Below are positions 8,795 to 16,879 of a stretch of 41,424 bases of DNA, one piece after another (the stretch's first letter is position 1; each line of letters opens with the position of its first letter). Where the stretch lies: NCBI RefSeq assembly GCF_001544695.2, contig NZ_FCOM02000060.1, forward strand, positions 1 to 41,424, written 5' to 3'. This stretch comes from Caballeronia arvi. Lineage in GTDB: Bacteria; Pseudomonadota; Gammaproteobacteria; Burkholderiales; Burkholderiaceae. The translations under genes were made by a program, and so were the position numbers. Under the pieces are notes generated by a model. That model was not told the origin of the DNA and ran no database searches. It was given only the letters and a program-made list of their open reading frames with translations.

Positions 8795-9259
8795 GGACTT
8801 CGCCCAGTAGACCGACGACTAGACCGTGCTCGCGACGGACATCCAACCCCCGGTGGCGAACTTCGTCGCGAGATGGGAGATGACAATGAAGGTCAGCATT
8901 TCGGCCTGCGCCCGCAAATCGGCCCGAGCGGATAGTGTCATCTCAAAATTGCCTGGCGTTGTCACGATGAGCTTCAATGTAGGATGCGGAACGCTGTCGT
9001 ACTAAGAGGGGTTCTCGAATGCGGCTCCCAACTTTTTTTTGCACCGTTCGGGTTTGCTTCTCGGTCTCTTGCCACACCTACACATCCAAATTGCGTGATG
9101 ATTTCGGCTGACTTGCCTCGCCGAGCGCCCCGAACCAATTCGTTGTATCGGCCGCCTCGGACCGACCACGCACGAAGCTTCCGAGCCGAACCCAGCTACT
9201 GTCGGCCATAGCAGCAGTTAACTTGGATGTGGTGGACGTGCGCCACCCGGGATTTTGCA
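8795..9259. other. Stretch without a recognisable gene
   Basis: Frames on both strands are short and lack motifs. It probably contains the promoter of the rightward gene that starts at 9260. I see no repeats or IS ends. Confidence 0.4.
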
Positions 9260-9823
9260 ATGAAATTGATATCATTGGATTATCGCCCCGTATTGCAATC
9301 AACGAAGGTGGACAGGCTGGAAATGGATATCTTTTACTATTGGCAGAAGTTCGAGCAGGACTTGAAGAACGGCCAGGTCGGCTACTTCGGCTCGAATACC
9401 GCGAAGATTTCTGAACTCAAGGAGCGGTTGCCGAAGCGCCTGTGGGTGTTCAAAACGCCGAAGGGCATGAAGGGCTCTGTCCAGCTGCTCGGCTCATTGC
9501 TAATCACCGACGAGCCGAAGGTTGCGGTGAACACCGAGTATCCGAACCTGATTTACTACGACCCGTTCTCACCTGAGTCGGTTCTGTTCGCTGACGTGAA
9601 TGCGCCCGGACAAGTTGAGGGCGTGACCCGCCTTCTTCAGCACCGCCTCCTCCACGCATTCAAATCGAACTTTCAAGGCGACGTGGGATTGCAGGCGCTG
9701 GAATCAAATGTCGTGCGGGAACTGGAAGCAATGTCCGCCGATTGGGACAAGGTGCAGTTGCTCGAGCGAGTAAAAGACCGGAATAAGGTGCAGCCAATCA
9801 ATCCTTTTGCGCGTTCACGCTGA
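9260..9823 (+). CDS. Conserved-looking hypothetical protein
   Basis: A 187-residue soluble protein without a signal peptide or membrane span. It has regular alternating strand/helix character and Burkholderiales-like codon use (MKLISLDYRPVLQSTKVDRLEMDIFYYW..., central LIYYDPFSPESVLFADVNAPGQVEGVTRLLQHRLLHAF, C-terminal NPFARSR). The ATG at 9260 follows CGGGA at a usable distance. I do not recognise the family. The well-formed coding character makes it a likely real gene; it is followed on the same strand by another small hypothetical protein after 135 bp. Confidence 0.65.
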   Translation: MKLISLDYRPVLQSTKVDRLEMDIFYYWQKFEQDLKNGQVGYFGSNTAKISELKERLPKRLWVFKTPKGMKGSVQLLGSLLITDEPKVAVNTEYPNLIYYDPFSPESVLFADVNAPGQVEGVTRLLQHRLLHAFKSNFQGDVGLQALESNVVRELEAMSADWDKVQLLERVKDRNKVQPINPFARSR

Positions 9824-9958
9824 GCACTATGTATGCTGACGGAACATAAAGGCTTGGGCCCGAACAACGAGACGATATGAACGCAAGCGTCGGATGAGCA
9901 CACACGAAACACCTCGCACTTCGCGGTGCTCATGCAGTAGCGCAGCGGAAGGGAGTAG

Positions 9959-10207
9959 ATGATGGCAAGAGCAGAGCTAACCGACATCCCGGCCGGCGAA
10001 TTGGTCGAACTTCTTGATTACGTCGTCTGGAATCTGAATCACGGCGGGCGGGCAGACGTCTTAGCATGGCGGCAAGAGCTGTTAGCGCGAGGAGACGCAA
10101 CAACGCCCGATGTATCGCGTGCTATCGCCGTTTGCGATGAATATCTGGCACCTGAAGGCTCCCCGGAGGCACGGGCTGCGAGCGCTAAGGCATGGCGCAA
10201 CTTGTAA
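9959..10207 (+). CDS. Small hypothetical protein
   Basis: An 82-residue soluble, helical, acidic protein (IPAGELVELLDYVVWNLNHGGRADVLAWRQELLARG... LAPEGSPEARAASAKAWRNL). AAGGGAG precedes a doubled ATG (9959/9962), a strong ribosome site. No signal peptide, Cys pair or known motif. Same strand as the 187-residue hypothetical protein upstream, possibly co-transcribed. Confidence 0.6.
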   Translation: MMARAELTDIPAGELVELLDYVVWNLNHGGRADVLAWRQELLARGDATTPDVSRAIAVCDEYLAPEGSPEARAASAKAWRNL

Positions 10208-10249
10208 CGCCCCGCGTCGCTCCAGGTATAAGTGCATCCGCTTTACTGC

Positions 10250-10663
10250 GGATGCACAACACACTCCACTCCGCGAGCTCAAGCAGTCCGCCTGCCTTCC
10301 CCTCGTCGCCCCGGCTGTTGCAGTTGCTCGACTTCCTCTCGTCGGACGCTGCAACGGACGTTGCGGTCGTCGCGCGAGAACTCGGACTTCGCGACGAGAT
10401 GGTCGCACGGCTACGCTGTGCACTCGACCGAGTCACTTGCGCTCAGGAGATTGGCGGCAATAGTCGAAGACGTGCCCGGGAGCGAGAAACCTGGAGGCCT
10501 CGCAGGAGCGGGGCATCCGCTCGGTTGCCACGATTCGAATGTCGCTGGGCGCCGTCAAGAGCGGACAAAAGCGCGCGTCCGAAGCGCTCGCGAATTGCTC
10601 ACGAATCGTTGGCCGCAGAACTACCCCGACGAGGCCGTCGGTTGGCTTATCTTCGAAAGCTGA
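10250..10663 (+). pseudogene. Possible decayed coding region
   Basis: Protein-like segments appear successively in different frames of one strand. A helical stretch (RLLQLLDFLSSDAATDVAVVARELGL, frame open from 10192) is followed by LAAIVEDVPGSEKPGGLAGAG in a second frame and SVATIRMSLGAVKSGQKRASEALANC in the third. This pattern suggests a gene broken by indels. I cannot name the family; an HDOD-like or HTH start is conceivable only. It could also be chance in GC-rich DNA. Confidence 0.25.
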
Positions 10664-10848
10664 GCACGCTTCCGTTGTAAGTTCGCCATAGCTCGCGAAA
10701 ATGCCTTATTTCAAGGGGTCTTCTTATTGCTAAACCCCTGAACCGTTGCTAGGCTGGCCCACAGCTTACGACGACGCATGTGCCAGGCGACCGTGCTCTG
10801 GGGTGCTTCGTCTTAAGCATCTCTCAATCTACGATGAAGAGGATGCAA

Positions 10849-11271
10849 ATGGCAACGAAGACCGCAAGACCTGCAGCCAAGAAGGCTGTGACCAAAGTGC
10901 CAGCGAAGAAAGCAGCAGCTCCGGCGAGGAAGGTAGCCGCCACCGGCACAACGTTCAAGCCGGTGAAGGACCAGTTCACCAAAGCGTCGCTCGTCACTCA
11001 CGTTGCGACACAGGCGGGTCTTGAACCAAAGCAGGTGAAAGCAGTGCTTGCCGCTCTTGAAGACACGATTCTGGGTTCTGTCCACAAAAAAGGACTGGGC
11101 GAATTTACGCTGTCCGGCCTGCTGAAAATCAACGTTCAAAAGGTGGAAGCAAAGAAGCGGCGCTTCGGTAAGGACCCGTTCACGGGGCAGGACAGGTGGT
11201 TTGATGCCAAGCCGGCGACGGTGCGCCTGAAGGTTCGTGCTCTCAAAAAGCTGAAGGACGCAGCTGCCTAA
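10849..11271 (+). CDS. HU-family DNA-binding protein with basic N-terminal tail
   Basis: A 140-residue nucleoid-associated protein. Residues 1-45 are a Lys/Ala/Pro-rich, histone H1-like tail (ATKTARPAAKKAVTKVPAKKAAAPARKVAA). Residues 50-140 form the HU/IHF fold: FTKASLVTHVATQAGL helices, GEFTLSGLLKINV strand, and a positively charged DNA-embracing arm (KRRFGKDPFTGQDRWFDAKPATVRLKVRALKKLK). Tailed HU proteins are known in several Burkholderiales. The start at 10849 is set by AAGAGG seven bases upstream and by the tail; an in-frame ATG at 10834 overlaps this site. A strong hairpin follows 23 bp after the stop. It stands as a single-gene unit. Confidence 0.88.
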   Translation: MATKTARPAAKKAVTKVPAKKAAAPARKVAATGTTFKPVKDQFTKASLVTHVATQAGLEPKQVKAVLAALEDTILGSVHKKGLGEFTLSGLLKINVQKVEAKKRRFGKDPFTGQDRWFDAKPATVRLKVRALKKLKDAAA

Positions 11272-11294
11272 ACGCCCACTTTTCGAGTTGTCCG

Positions 11295-11317
11295 GAAGCC
11301 CGCTTCGTGCGGGCTTC
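11295..11317 (+). terminator. Hairpin terminator after the HU gene
   Basis: A perfect 9-bp stem (GAAGCCCGC / GCGGGCTTC) with a five-base loop TTCGT begins 24 bp after the HU stop. The following bases (TTCGCATTGG) are only modestly T-rich, so it is a plausible rather than textbook intrinsic terminator. Confidence 0.65.
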
Positions 11318-11719
11318 TTCGCATTGGTTGCGACATCGAGTGGTTCCGCCACGAAACTCGTTCTGCGCGGACCTCGGCGCGAGCATGAAGAACTAATGTC
11401 GGAACCTGCGCACATACGTGGAGAGGCCGAGCTGTTAAGCGGATGTTCAACGGCTTCATCAGCGACAACGGCGACCATCTCCGCTATCCCAGCAGCATCA
11501 TCTCGGATGCTAAAGCTTCCCGCCCCTTCGCCGGCCAGCCATCGTACGCGAAGATGTTATCCAGCGTATCCAAGAGGCAGCCCGAAAGGTTGGGTACATG
11601 CCAAACAGCACCGCCAAGGAAACACGCTTACCTAGCTAACTTTGCTGCTTACATATTTCGTTTTTTCATGCCGCTTGGTGAAGTAGAGCCCCGCCTTATC
11701 CTGAGCGAGGCCTTCAGAC
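11318..11719. other. Intergenic stretch
   Basis: No frame with a ribosome site and family motif. It should contain the promoter for the small gene starting at 11720. Confidence 0.35.
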
Positions 11720-12088
11720 ATGTTTCAAGGAATGACGAACCGACAAGTGCCCGCCGATTTTCCGAAAGTACCGGACCCAGGTTCTGTAACCGGGGTTCAA
11801 CCAACACATCTGGTTCGCGAAGTCAACGGGCGCTATCAAAGCAGTGTCTCGGAGCAGCTGTGGGTATGCTATGACGCGTGTGAGGACCTTGCTTGTCAGC
11901 TATCCGCGTATGCATCGAGAAAAATGGCTAGCTCGAGCCCGTCGCCAGAGGTGGCGTTGACCCGGGCCGAGGAAGGAGTGAGATTGAAGGTCGACGCTGG
12001 CGAGTGGGACCTCTCGCAACGTGAGGTGACCTGGGTCATGGCGCGCACGCGGCAACTGCTGCTGGACGGGACCGGTCTCTGTCGGTAA
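11720..12088 (+). CDS. Hypothetical protein
   Basis: A 122-residue soluble protein (MFQGMTNRQVPADFPKVPDP ... HLVREVNGRYQSSVSEQLWVCYDACEDLACQLSAYA ... WDLSQREVTWVMARTRQLLLDG). It has no signal peptide and no domain I recognise; the helical C-terminus and codon use look real. GAGG lies nine bases before the ATG; a second ATG four codons later is preceded by AAGGA. Isolated, rightward. Confidence 0.5.
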   Translation: MFQGMTNRQVPADFPKVPDPGSVTGVQPTHLVREVNGRYQSSVSEQLWVCYDACEDLACQLSAYASRKMASSSPSPEVALTRAEEGVRLKVDAGEWDLSQREVTWVMARTRQLLLDGTGLCR

Positions 12089-12284
12089 AGCGACAAGGCG
12101 ACGTAATATCCATCACAGATTCCTTCGTCACAAACCGGTCGTACTTCGCTTGCTGACGGAGCTTCAGTTCTCGCAACCCACCAGCTTTAACACGTGCGGA
12201 CGAGAGATGAATATAGAACCTGACTTCATCAGAGGGCGAGGTATCGGTGCTCCCGTCAGTGCGAACCGGTCCTATTTTGTGTGT

Positions 12285-12324
12285 AAAAAAGAGGCGTGCC
12301 AGCGAGCTCACAACGGTCGCTGGC
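12285..12324 (-). terminator. Intrinsic terminator downstream of the MBL-fold gene
   Basis: Read leftward, an 8-bp stem GCCAGCGA / TCGCTGGC (12298-12324) with an 11-base loop is followed by ACGCCTC and a run of six T (12285-12290). It lies about 40 bp past the stop of the metallo-beta-lactamase-fold gene and should end leftward transcription. Confidence 0.6.
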
Positions 12325-12361
12325 CGGTACAAAAATGAAAACAGGCGCCTGGATAAGGCAA

Positions 12362-13588
12362 TCAGCCGCGTTTGCGGCCGACGCCGATTTGCATGAGGTC
12401 TTCGCCGATAATGAGTTGGCCGGAAAAGTTGCGCTGCGCCCGCATCAGGTTCGCGCGTGGGGCGTGGCCCGGCGCGATGTGAGAAAGCACCAACGTCTTC
12501 GCACCAGCGGCTTCGGCAACCTTGCCCACATCGTCGATGGATGTATGTGAGTTGAGCAGGTGCTGCTTGAACGCGGCCTCTTTGTCTCCCACTGGTGGTG
12601 GAAATAACGCGTCGACCCACGTGGTGTCGATGACTTCGTGCACGAGAACATCGGTATTACGCGCGAGCCTGACCAGGTTCTCGCATGGCGACGTATCGCC
12701 GGAGAACGTCACAGAGCCATCGTCTGTATCAAAGCGGAACGCGAACGCAGGCCAGATTGGAAAGTGATTAACCAGCGTAGCTGTGACACGGACACGTTCG
12801 TCCTCGTGGACCAGGAATGGCTCCATCTTGGGAACCGGCGTCTCGTTGGGGTTTCTGAAGCCATTGAGTGGGGGGATGGCGATGTCGTGGACCTGCATCA
12901 AGGTGCGCAAATCGGGGCGGTGAGCATCGCGCAGGCGGTCGTTGATGTCGAGCGCATATGCCTGGTACAGGTAGTTGGTCATATCGACCGTGCCTGGCGT
13001 CGGGTTCTCCGGGTTGACAATCGGAGGAGGGGCGGAAGTGGGCTGGCCTGGGAAGTTGAAAATGGGTTCCATCTGACCGCGTCGCCCGGGACCATAAATC
13101 TGGACTGGCTGCTTTACACCTGTCAGACCGTCATACCAACCGTACAGGAAGAGGTTGAAGTAATCGATTGTGTGGTCTGAGTGAAGGTGAGTGAGGAAGA
13201 TGCCACGAAGGTTTTCCATTCCCGTCATGCCAGATACGGTATTGATGGGACCGAGTTCGGCTTGCTTGTAGCGCTTGCCGACACCGTCGCCACAGTCGAC
13301 GACATAGACTGCGTCGCCCACAACCAGCGCAGAGGAGATGCCCTCACGGTCACAGTTTGGCCACCAGACCGGACCTCCTGCTGTGCCTAGAAGGACCAGG
13401 CGGGTATCGTGACTTTGCGCCTTAGCACGAGATGCGGCCATCGCCTGATTACGCTGCTCTGCTTCAGTTGCGCTTGCCGGCACTCCCATTAGCAGCGGCA
13501 GCCCGGCGCCGGCCATTTTCCATCCCGCGCCCAGAAACCCGCGCCGCGACATTCCTAGCTCAAGGGCCTTGCCAATGCAATCACACAT
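12362..13588 (-). CDS. Tat-exported metallo-beta-lactamase-fold hydrolase
   Basis: A 408-residue MBL-superfamily protein. A twin-arginine signal (SRRGFLGAGWKMAGAGLPLLMG, residues 14-35) ends near ASATEA and implies folded export to the periplasm. The metal motif HLHSDH (H134, H136, D138, H139) is complete; later ligands appear in VNHFP, SGDTSP and the C-terminal VLSHIAPGH. The layout (FLTHLHSDHTIDY, then a VTFSGDT strand) resembles RNase Z/arylsulfatase-like members more than antibiotic beta-lactamases. The start at 13588 gives a usual Tat n-region; M13 just before the RR is possible. A terminator separates it from the amidohydrolase operon 114 bp upstream, so it may have its own promoter. 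Substrate unknown; it may begin or complement the adjacent catabolic pathway. Confidence 0.85.
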   Translation of the reverse strand: MCDCIGKALELGMSRRGFLGAGWKMAGAGLPLLMGVPASATEAEQRNQAMAASRAKAQSHDTRLVLLGTAGGPVWWPNCDREGISSALVVGDAVYVVDCGDGVGKRYKQAELGPINTVSGMTGMENLRGIFLTHLHSDHTIDYFNLFLYGWYDGLTGVKQPVQIYGPGRRGQMEPIFNFPGQPTSAPPPIVNPENPTPGTVDMTNYLYQAYALDINDRLRDAHRPDLRTLMQVHDIAIPPLNGFRNPNETPVPKMEPFLVHEDERVRVTATLVNHFPIWPAFAFRFDTDDGSVTFSGDTSPCENLVRLARNTDVLVHEVIDTTWVDALFPPPVGDKEAAFKQHLLNSHTSIDDVGKVAEAAGAKTLVLSHIAPGHAPRANLMRAQRNFSGQLIIGEDLMQIGVGRKRG

Positions 13589-13668
13589 CTCTGTCTGCCT
13601 CAGATGTTCGAACGGGCGCAGTCAAACCGCGAAAGCGCGGTGAGCTGGCTTCAATTTTGGGAACAAAC

Positions 13669-13696
13669 AGCCGGGACTGAGGTGGATGTCCCGGCT
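13669..13696 (-). terminator. Terminator at the end of the hydrolase operon
   Basis: Read leftward: a 9-bp perfect stem AGCCGGGAC / GTCCCGGCT with a 10-base loop, followed by GTTTGTTCCC, beginning 6 bp after the amidohydrolase stop. A second small hairpin (CCGCG/CGCGG) lies about 30 bp further. This marks the end of the FAH-hydrolase-amidohydrolase operon. Confidence 0.6.
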
Positions 13697-13701
13697 GCAC
13701 T

Positions 13702-15045
13702 TCAATGAGCTTCGGCGTGCATGGCCTTCTTGACGCCCTCATCCCTCATCGGCTCGTTGCCGCCGGTGACGTGGATAGCACCTTCCGGGGCCTTCATGTC
13801 ATAGCAACTCTTGATGAGCTCGCCGTCCTTCATGACGAGGGAAATCTTCGTCGGGTCCTGCAGCACCTTGAGGTCTTCCAGCGGGTTGCCGTCAACGAGC
13901 ACGATGTCTGCATAGTAGCCTTCGGCCAGTTTCCCGATGCTCTCCGGCTGCATCATCAGTTCGCCGCCGAGCTGCGTCGCTGAGAGGAGCGCTTCCTTCG
14001 GCGTCATGCCGATGTACTTGACGAAATACTCGAGGTCGCGGGCATTCGTACCATGCGGCATCCACGCGAAGCCATAATCGCCGCCAGGCAGAATCCTGAT
14101 GCCTCGCTTATGCATCTTGGTAAGCGTTTCGGAGGCAACCTCCAGCTCACGCGCATAGCCCATCTTCGTCGCGACTTCCTGCGAGATGCCCCACTTCTCA
14201 GCGTGGTATAGCGTGCTGACAAGCCAGCCGATACCCGGAGCGACGAAGTGCTTATCCTTGTTCGCTTCCAGCATATCCAGCGCTTCTTCGTCCGCGAAGC
14301 TTGCGTGGAATACCAGCTCGAGGCCATGACGCACGCACTGCTTGACCGACTCACTCGAACGGGCATGCGCTGCCACGCGATTGCCGGCACGTTTTGCCTC
14401 CGACGCCAGCATCGCGATTTCTTCCTCGGAGAACGGAGAGGCTTCTGCGGGGATGCCTGCGATGTATTCGCCAGAAAGGTTGATTTTCAGATGGTCGACA
14501 CCGTATTTAATGAACATGCGAGCTGCGCGGCGGACTTCTTCCGGGCCGCTCACCACCTCGCCGAAGTTCAGCTCACGGAACGGCAGATGGGGCAGCGTGT
14601 TGTCACCGAGGCCACCGAGGGTCGTAATTTCCTGGCTGCCAGCGAGGTAACGCGGCCCGGGGAATTCGCCCGCATTGATGGCGTTGCGCAACACGACATC
14701 GAGACGAGCCTTTGCTGCTGCCGCACCGAGCGCAGACGTGAAGCCCATTTCCAGATAGCGCTTGGCCACCCTGACGCACCACAGGATGTGCTCTTCCGGT
14801 GGCATGAACTGAATTGCCGACAGCGAAGGTTGGTCATTCCATGAGAAGTGTGTATGCGCTTCGGTCATGCCCGGCATGATGAAACGTCCGCGACCGTCGA
14901 TGGTATGCGCGCCACCGGTATTCACGCTTTCGCCGTTCTTCGCTACCTTTGTAATCCGGTTATCTTCGACCAGAATTTCACCGATGTACGGGTCTGCGCC
15001 AGTGCCGTCAAAAATATTGACGTTGGTAAAAGCGATTCTGTTCAT
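13702..15045 (-). CDS. Amidohydrolase-superfamily enzyme (imidazolonepropionase-like)
   Basis: A 447-residue cytoplasmic metal-dependent hydrolase. The N-terminal beta-sandwich (NVNIFDGTGADPYIGEILVEDNRI) leads into the TIM barrel. Metal-site elements are AHTHF (H64, H66), the lysine in HLKINLSGEY (candidate carboxylated Lys), AAHARS, VFHAS and the terminal GGDYGF aspartate. The C-terminal sandwich (GKLAEGYYADIVLVDGNPLEDL) is typical of the Xaa-Pro dipeptidase/imidazolonepropionase-like branch. It cleaves an amide or cyclic amide; the exact substrate is not readable. Third gene of a leftward operon, 23 bp after the alpha/beta hydrolase. Confidence 0.88.
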   Translation of the reverse strand: MNRIAFTNVNIFDGTGADPYIGEILVEDNRITKVAKNGESVNTGGAHTIDGRGRFIMPGMTEAHTHFSWNDQPSLSAIQFMPPEEHILWCVRVAKRYLEMGFTSALGAAAAKARLDVVLRNAINAGEFPGPRYLAGSQEITTLGGLGDNTLPHLPFRELNFGEVVSGPEEVRRAARMFIKYGVDHLKINLSGEYIAGIPAEASPFSEEEIAMLASEAKRAGNRVAAHARSSESVKQCVRHGLELVFHASFADEEALDMLEANKDKHFVAPGIGWLVSTLYHAEKWGISQEVATKMGYARELEVASETLTKMHKRGIRILPGGDYGFAWMPHGTNARDLEYFVKYIGMTPKEALLSATQLGGELMMQPESIGKLAEGYYADIVLVDGNPLEDLKVLQDPTKISLVMKDGELIKSCYDMKAPEGAIHVTGGNEPMRDEGVKKAMHAEAH

Positions 15046-15068
15046 GTCTCCTCCAATAGGTGGAAAAC

Positions 15069-15854
15069 TTACTGCATTGACTTATAGAATGCCTTGAGCT
15101 CGTCGGCGCATTCAGCGGGCTTTTCAAAGGTCGTCCAGTGGCCGCAACCAGAAAGGACGGTGACTTTGCTCCCCGCGATGCGCTCGCCGATTGCCTCGAC
15201 AGCAGCCGGTTGACCGACACCGTCTTCATCGCCAGTGACCAGCAGCGTCGGCACCGAAATCTTTTCGACTTCGGCCGCTTGCGCGCCAGCCAACGCTTCG
15301 CAGCTCTGCGCATAGCCTTCCGGCGACTGACGCATCACGCTTTCGCGAACGAGCGCAATAGTGACCGGACGTTGTGCCTTGGTTTCAGCGCTCGTCGCGC
15401 CCTTCAGGATGGCTTCTGCGATTTCCTGGACACCCGCAATGCCCTTCTCACGCGAAAGCGCTGCTCGCGCCTGAATGCCAGGACGGCCCTGCTCCGGGGG
15501 TGCTAGCAAAGGTCCGAAAAGTGCAAGACTCTTCACGAGTTCCCGATGCTTGATGGCCAGGTGTTGTGCGACGATGGTGCCCATCGAGTGCGCGACAACG
15601 TGCGCCTTTGTGACGCCCAGTTCGCTCAGCACTCCGGCGAGCGTGTCTACGTAGAGGTCGATAGACAACCGTTCGGTTGGGAGCGCCGAGCGGGCGCTGC
15701 CAGGCAAATCGGGACGGACAACTTTGAAGCCCTCGAAGGCCGATAGTACGGGCGTCCAGTTGTTCGACGAACCGCCAAGACCGTGGATGCAAACGACAGC
15801 TTGTCCGTCGCCTTCGACTTCAACCGCAACATTCCTGATGACTTGAGTGGTCAT
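15069..15854 (-). CDS. Alpha/beta hydrolase
   Basis: A 261-residue alpha/beta-hydrolase. Oxyanion motif CIHGLGGSSNNW (22-33), nucleophile elbow AHSMG with S90, acid D209 or D211 in VTGDEDGV, and catalytic H239 in GCGHWT. No lid domain beyond a short helical cap. Close in layout to 3-oxoadipate enol-lactonase/esterase-like members, so an ester, lactone or C-C substrate is possible. Its ATG overlaps the stop of the FAH-family gene (ATGA at 15851-15854), implying coupled translation and action in one pathway. No signal peptide. Confidence 0.9.
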   Translation of the reverse strand: MTTQVIRNVAVEVEGDGQAVVCIHGLGGSSNNWTPVLSAFEGFKVVRPDLPGSARSALPTERLSIDLYVDTLAGVLSELGVTKAHVVAHSMGTIVAQHLAIKHRELVKSLALFGPLLAPPEQGRPGIQARAALSREKGIAGVQEIAEAILKGATSAETKAQRPVTIALVRESVMRQSPEGYAQSCEALAGAQAAEVEKISVPTLLVTGDEDGVGQPAAVEAIGERIAGSKVTVLSGCGHWTTFEKPAECADELKAFYKSMQ

Positions 15855-16732
15855 TCGCCCACCTCGTTTTCCAGGACGCCGACGTTCTCGATTTCGATGC
15901 GAATGACATCGCCCTTCTGGAGGAATTTCGGCGGATTGAAGCCAATACCAACCCCAGCTGGCGTGCCGGTCGCAATCACGTCGCCGGGCTGCAGTTCAAT
16001 GCCGGCCGACAGCGTTTCAATGAGCGTGGGGATGTCGAAAATCAGTTGCTTGGTGTTCGAGTTTTGACGCAGCTCGCCGTTGACCCAGCATTTCACGTCG
16101 ATGTTCTGGCCGTCGACTTCGTCAGCGGTAACCAGATACGGACCCATCGGGCAGAAGCCGTCGAGCGATTTGCCGATGAACCATTGACGATGGAGCTTCT
16201 GCAGGTCGCGTGCGGTGAAATCATTGATGACCGTGTAGCCGAAGACGTAGTCCATCGCATCGGCCTTTTTAATGCCGCGACCCGCTTTGCCGATAACCAC
16301 ACCGAGTTCTGCTTCGTAGTCGAGCTGGCTGGTCACATCGACATGGCGCGGAATTTTCACTCCCGGACCAATCACCGTGCTAGCCGGTTTCGTGAAGACC
16401 ACCGGTGCTTCCGGAGCGTGTTCGCCGTCTTTCGCGCTGCTGTCGAAACCCGAGTTCTGGAATTCAGCCGCGTGCTCGTGATAGTTCTTGCCCACGCAGA
16501 AGATATTGCGTCGCGGCTGGTCGATTGGGGCCAACACCGTTGCTTCGCTCAGCGGTCGTCCTTCGCCCCGTGGGCGCAGGTCACCCTTGAATTTTACGAA
16601 AAACTGGACCAATTGGACCATGTCTCCGTCGAATTCTGAGACCAATGCGGATACTGGCCAGAACACCGCTTTGTCAGTGTCGACGACGGCCACGAGCGCG
16701 GTGCCGTCTACCCGAAGATTTGCAAGTTTCAT
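15851..16732 (-). CDS. Fumarylacetoacetate hydrolase-family enzyme
   Basis: A 293-residue FAH-superfamily enzyme, a divalent-metal C-C bond hydrolase, decarboxylase or hydratase acting on 2-oxo acids or acylpyruvates. The family core is complete: FCVGKNYHEHAAE (78-90), the metal ligands in LDYEAELGVVIGK (E140, E142) with D171 in NDFTARDLQ, SLDGFCPMGPY, and the C-terminal GDVIATGTPAGVG. The ATG at 16732 is chosen for GGGAG upstream. It is the promoter-proximal gene of the operon FAH - alpha/beta hydrolase - amidohydrolase and faces the GntR regulator. The combination suggests sequential ring or side-chain cleavage of an aromatic or N-heterocyclic compound; the substrate is an inference. Confidence 0.9.
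   Translation of the reverse strand: MKLANLRVDGTALVAVVDTDKAVFWPVSALVSEFDGDMVQLVQFFVKFKGDLRPRGEGRPLSEATVLAPIDQPRRNIFCVGKNYHEHAAEFQNSGFDSSAKDGEHAPEAPVVFTKPASTVIGPGVKIPRHVDVTSQLDYEAELGVVIGKAGRGIKKADAMDYVFGYTVINDFTARDLQKLHRQWFIGKSLDGFCPMGPYLVTADEVDGQNIDVKCWVNGELRQNSNTKQLIFDIPTLIETLSAGIELQPGDVIATGTPAGVGIGFNPPKFLQKGDVIRIEIENVGVLENEVGE
16609..16616. promoter_or_regulatory. CCAATTGG site inside the FAH gene
   Basis: The third copy of the palindrome CCAATTGG (context ACCAATTGGA), lying about 120 bp into the FAH coding sequence. A possible auxiliary operator for the GntR regulator, or a codon coincidence (VQLVQF region). Confidence 0.3.
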
Positions 16733-16751
16733 AAATGGCTCCCGAATAAGT

Positions 16752-16759
16752 CCAATTGG
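16752..16759. promoter_or_regulatory. CCAATTGG site at the catabolic operon start
   Basis: CCAATTGG (context TCCAATTGGT) lies 20 bp upstream of the FAH start codon, where repressor binding would block the leftward transcript. Same core as the site at 16824-16835. Confidence 0.45.
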
Positions 16760-16823
16760 TTTGCGTAGGACGTACTGTAGAACCAAAATGGATGGGTAGC
16801 AAGTGCGGGTTAACCAATAACGC

Positions 16824-16835
16824 TACCAATTGGTA
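16824..16835. promoter_or_regulatory. Palindromic operator candidate for the GntR regulator
   Basis: TACCAATTGGTA is a perfect 12-bp inverted repeat in the divergent intergenic region, 45 bp before the GntR start. An extra half-site (AACCAAT) lies at 16812-16818. Its position and TGGT/ACCA character fit an FCD-type GntR operator controlling both directions. Confidence 0.55.
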
Positions 16836-16879
16836 CTTCTCATGGTATGATTCACGTTAACGGAAACGGGAGCATGAAG

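Noticed and set aside
14248..16639. Rightward frames of ~200 codons opposite the amidohydrolase and FAH genes
   Set aside because: Antisense shadows of well-supported enzymes.
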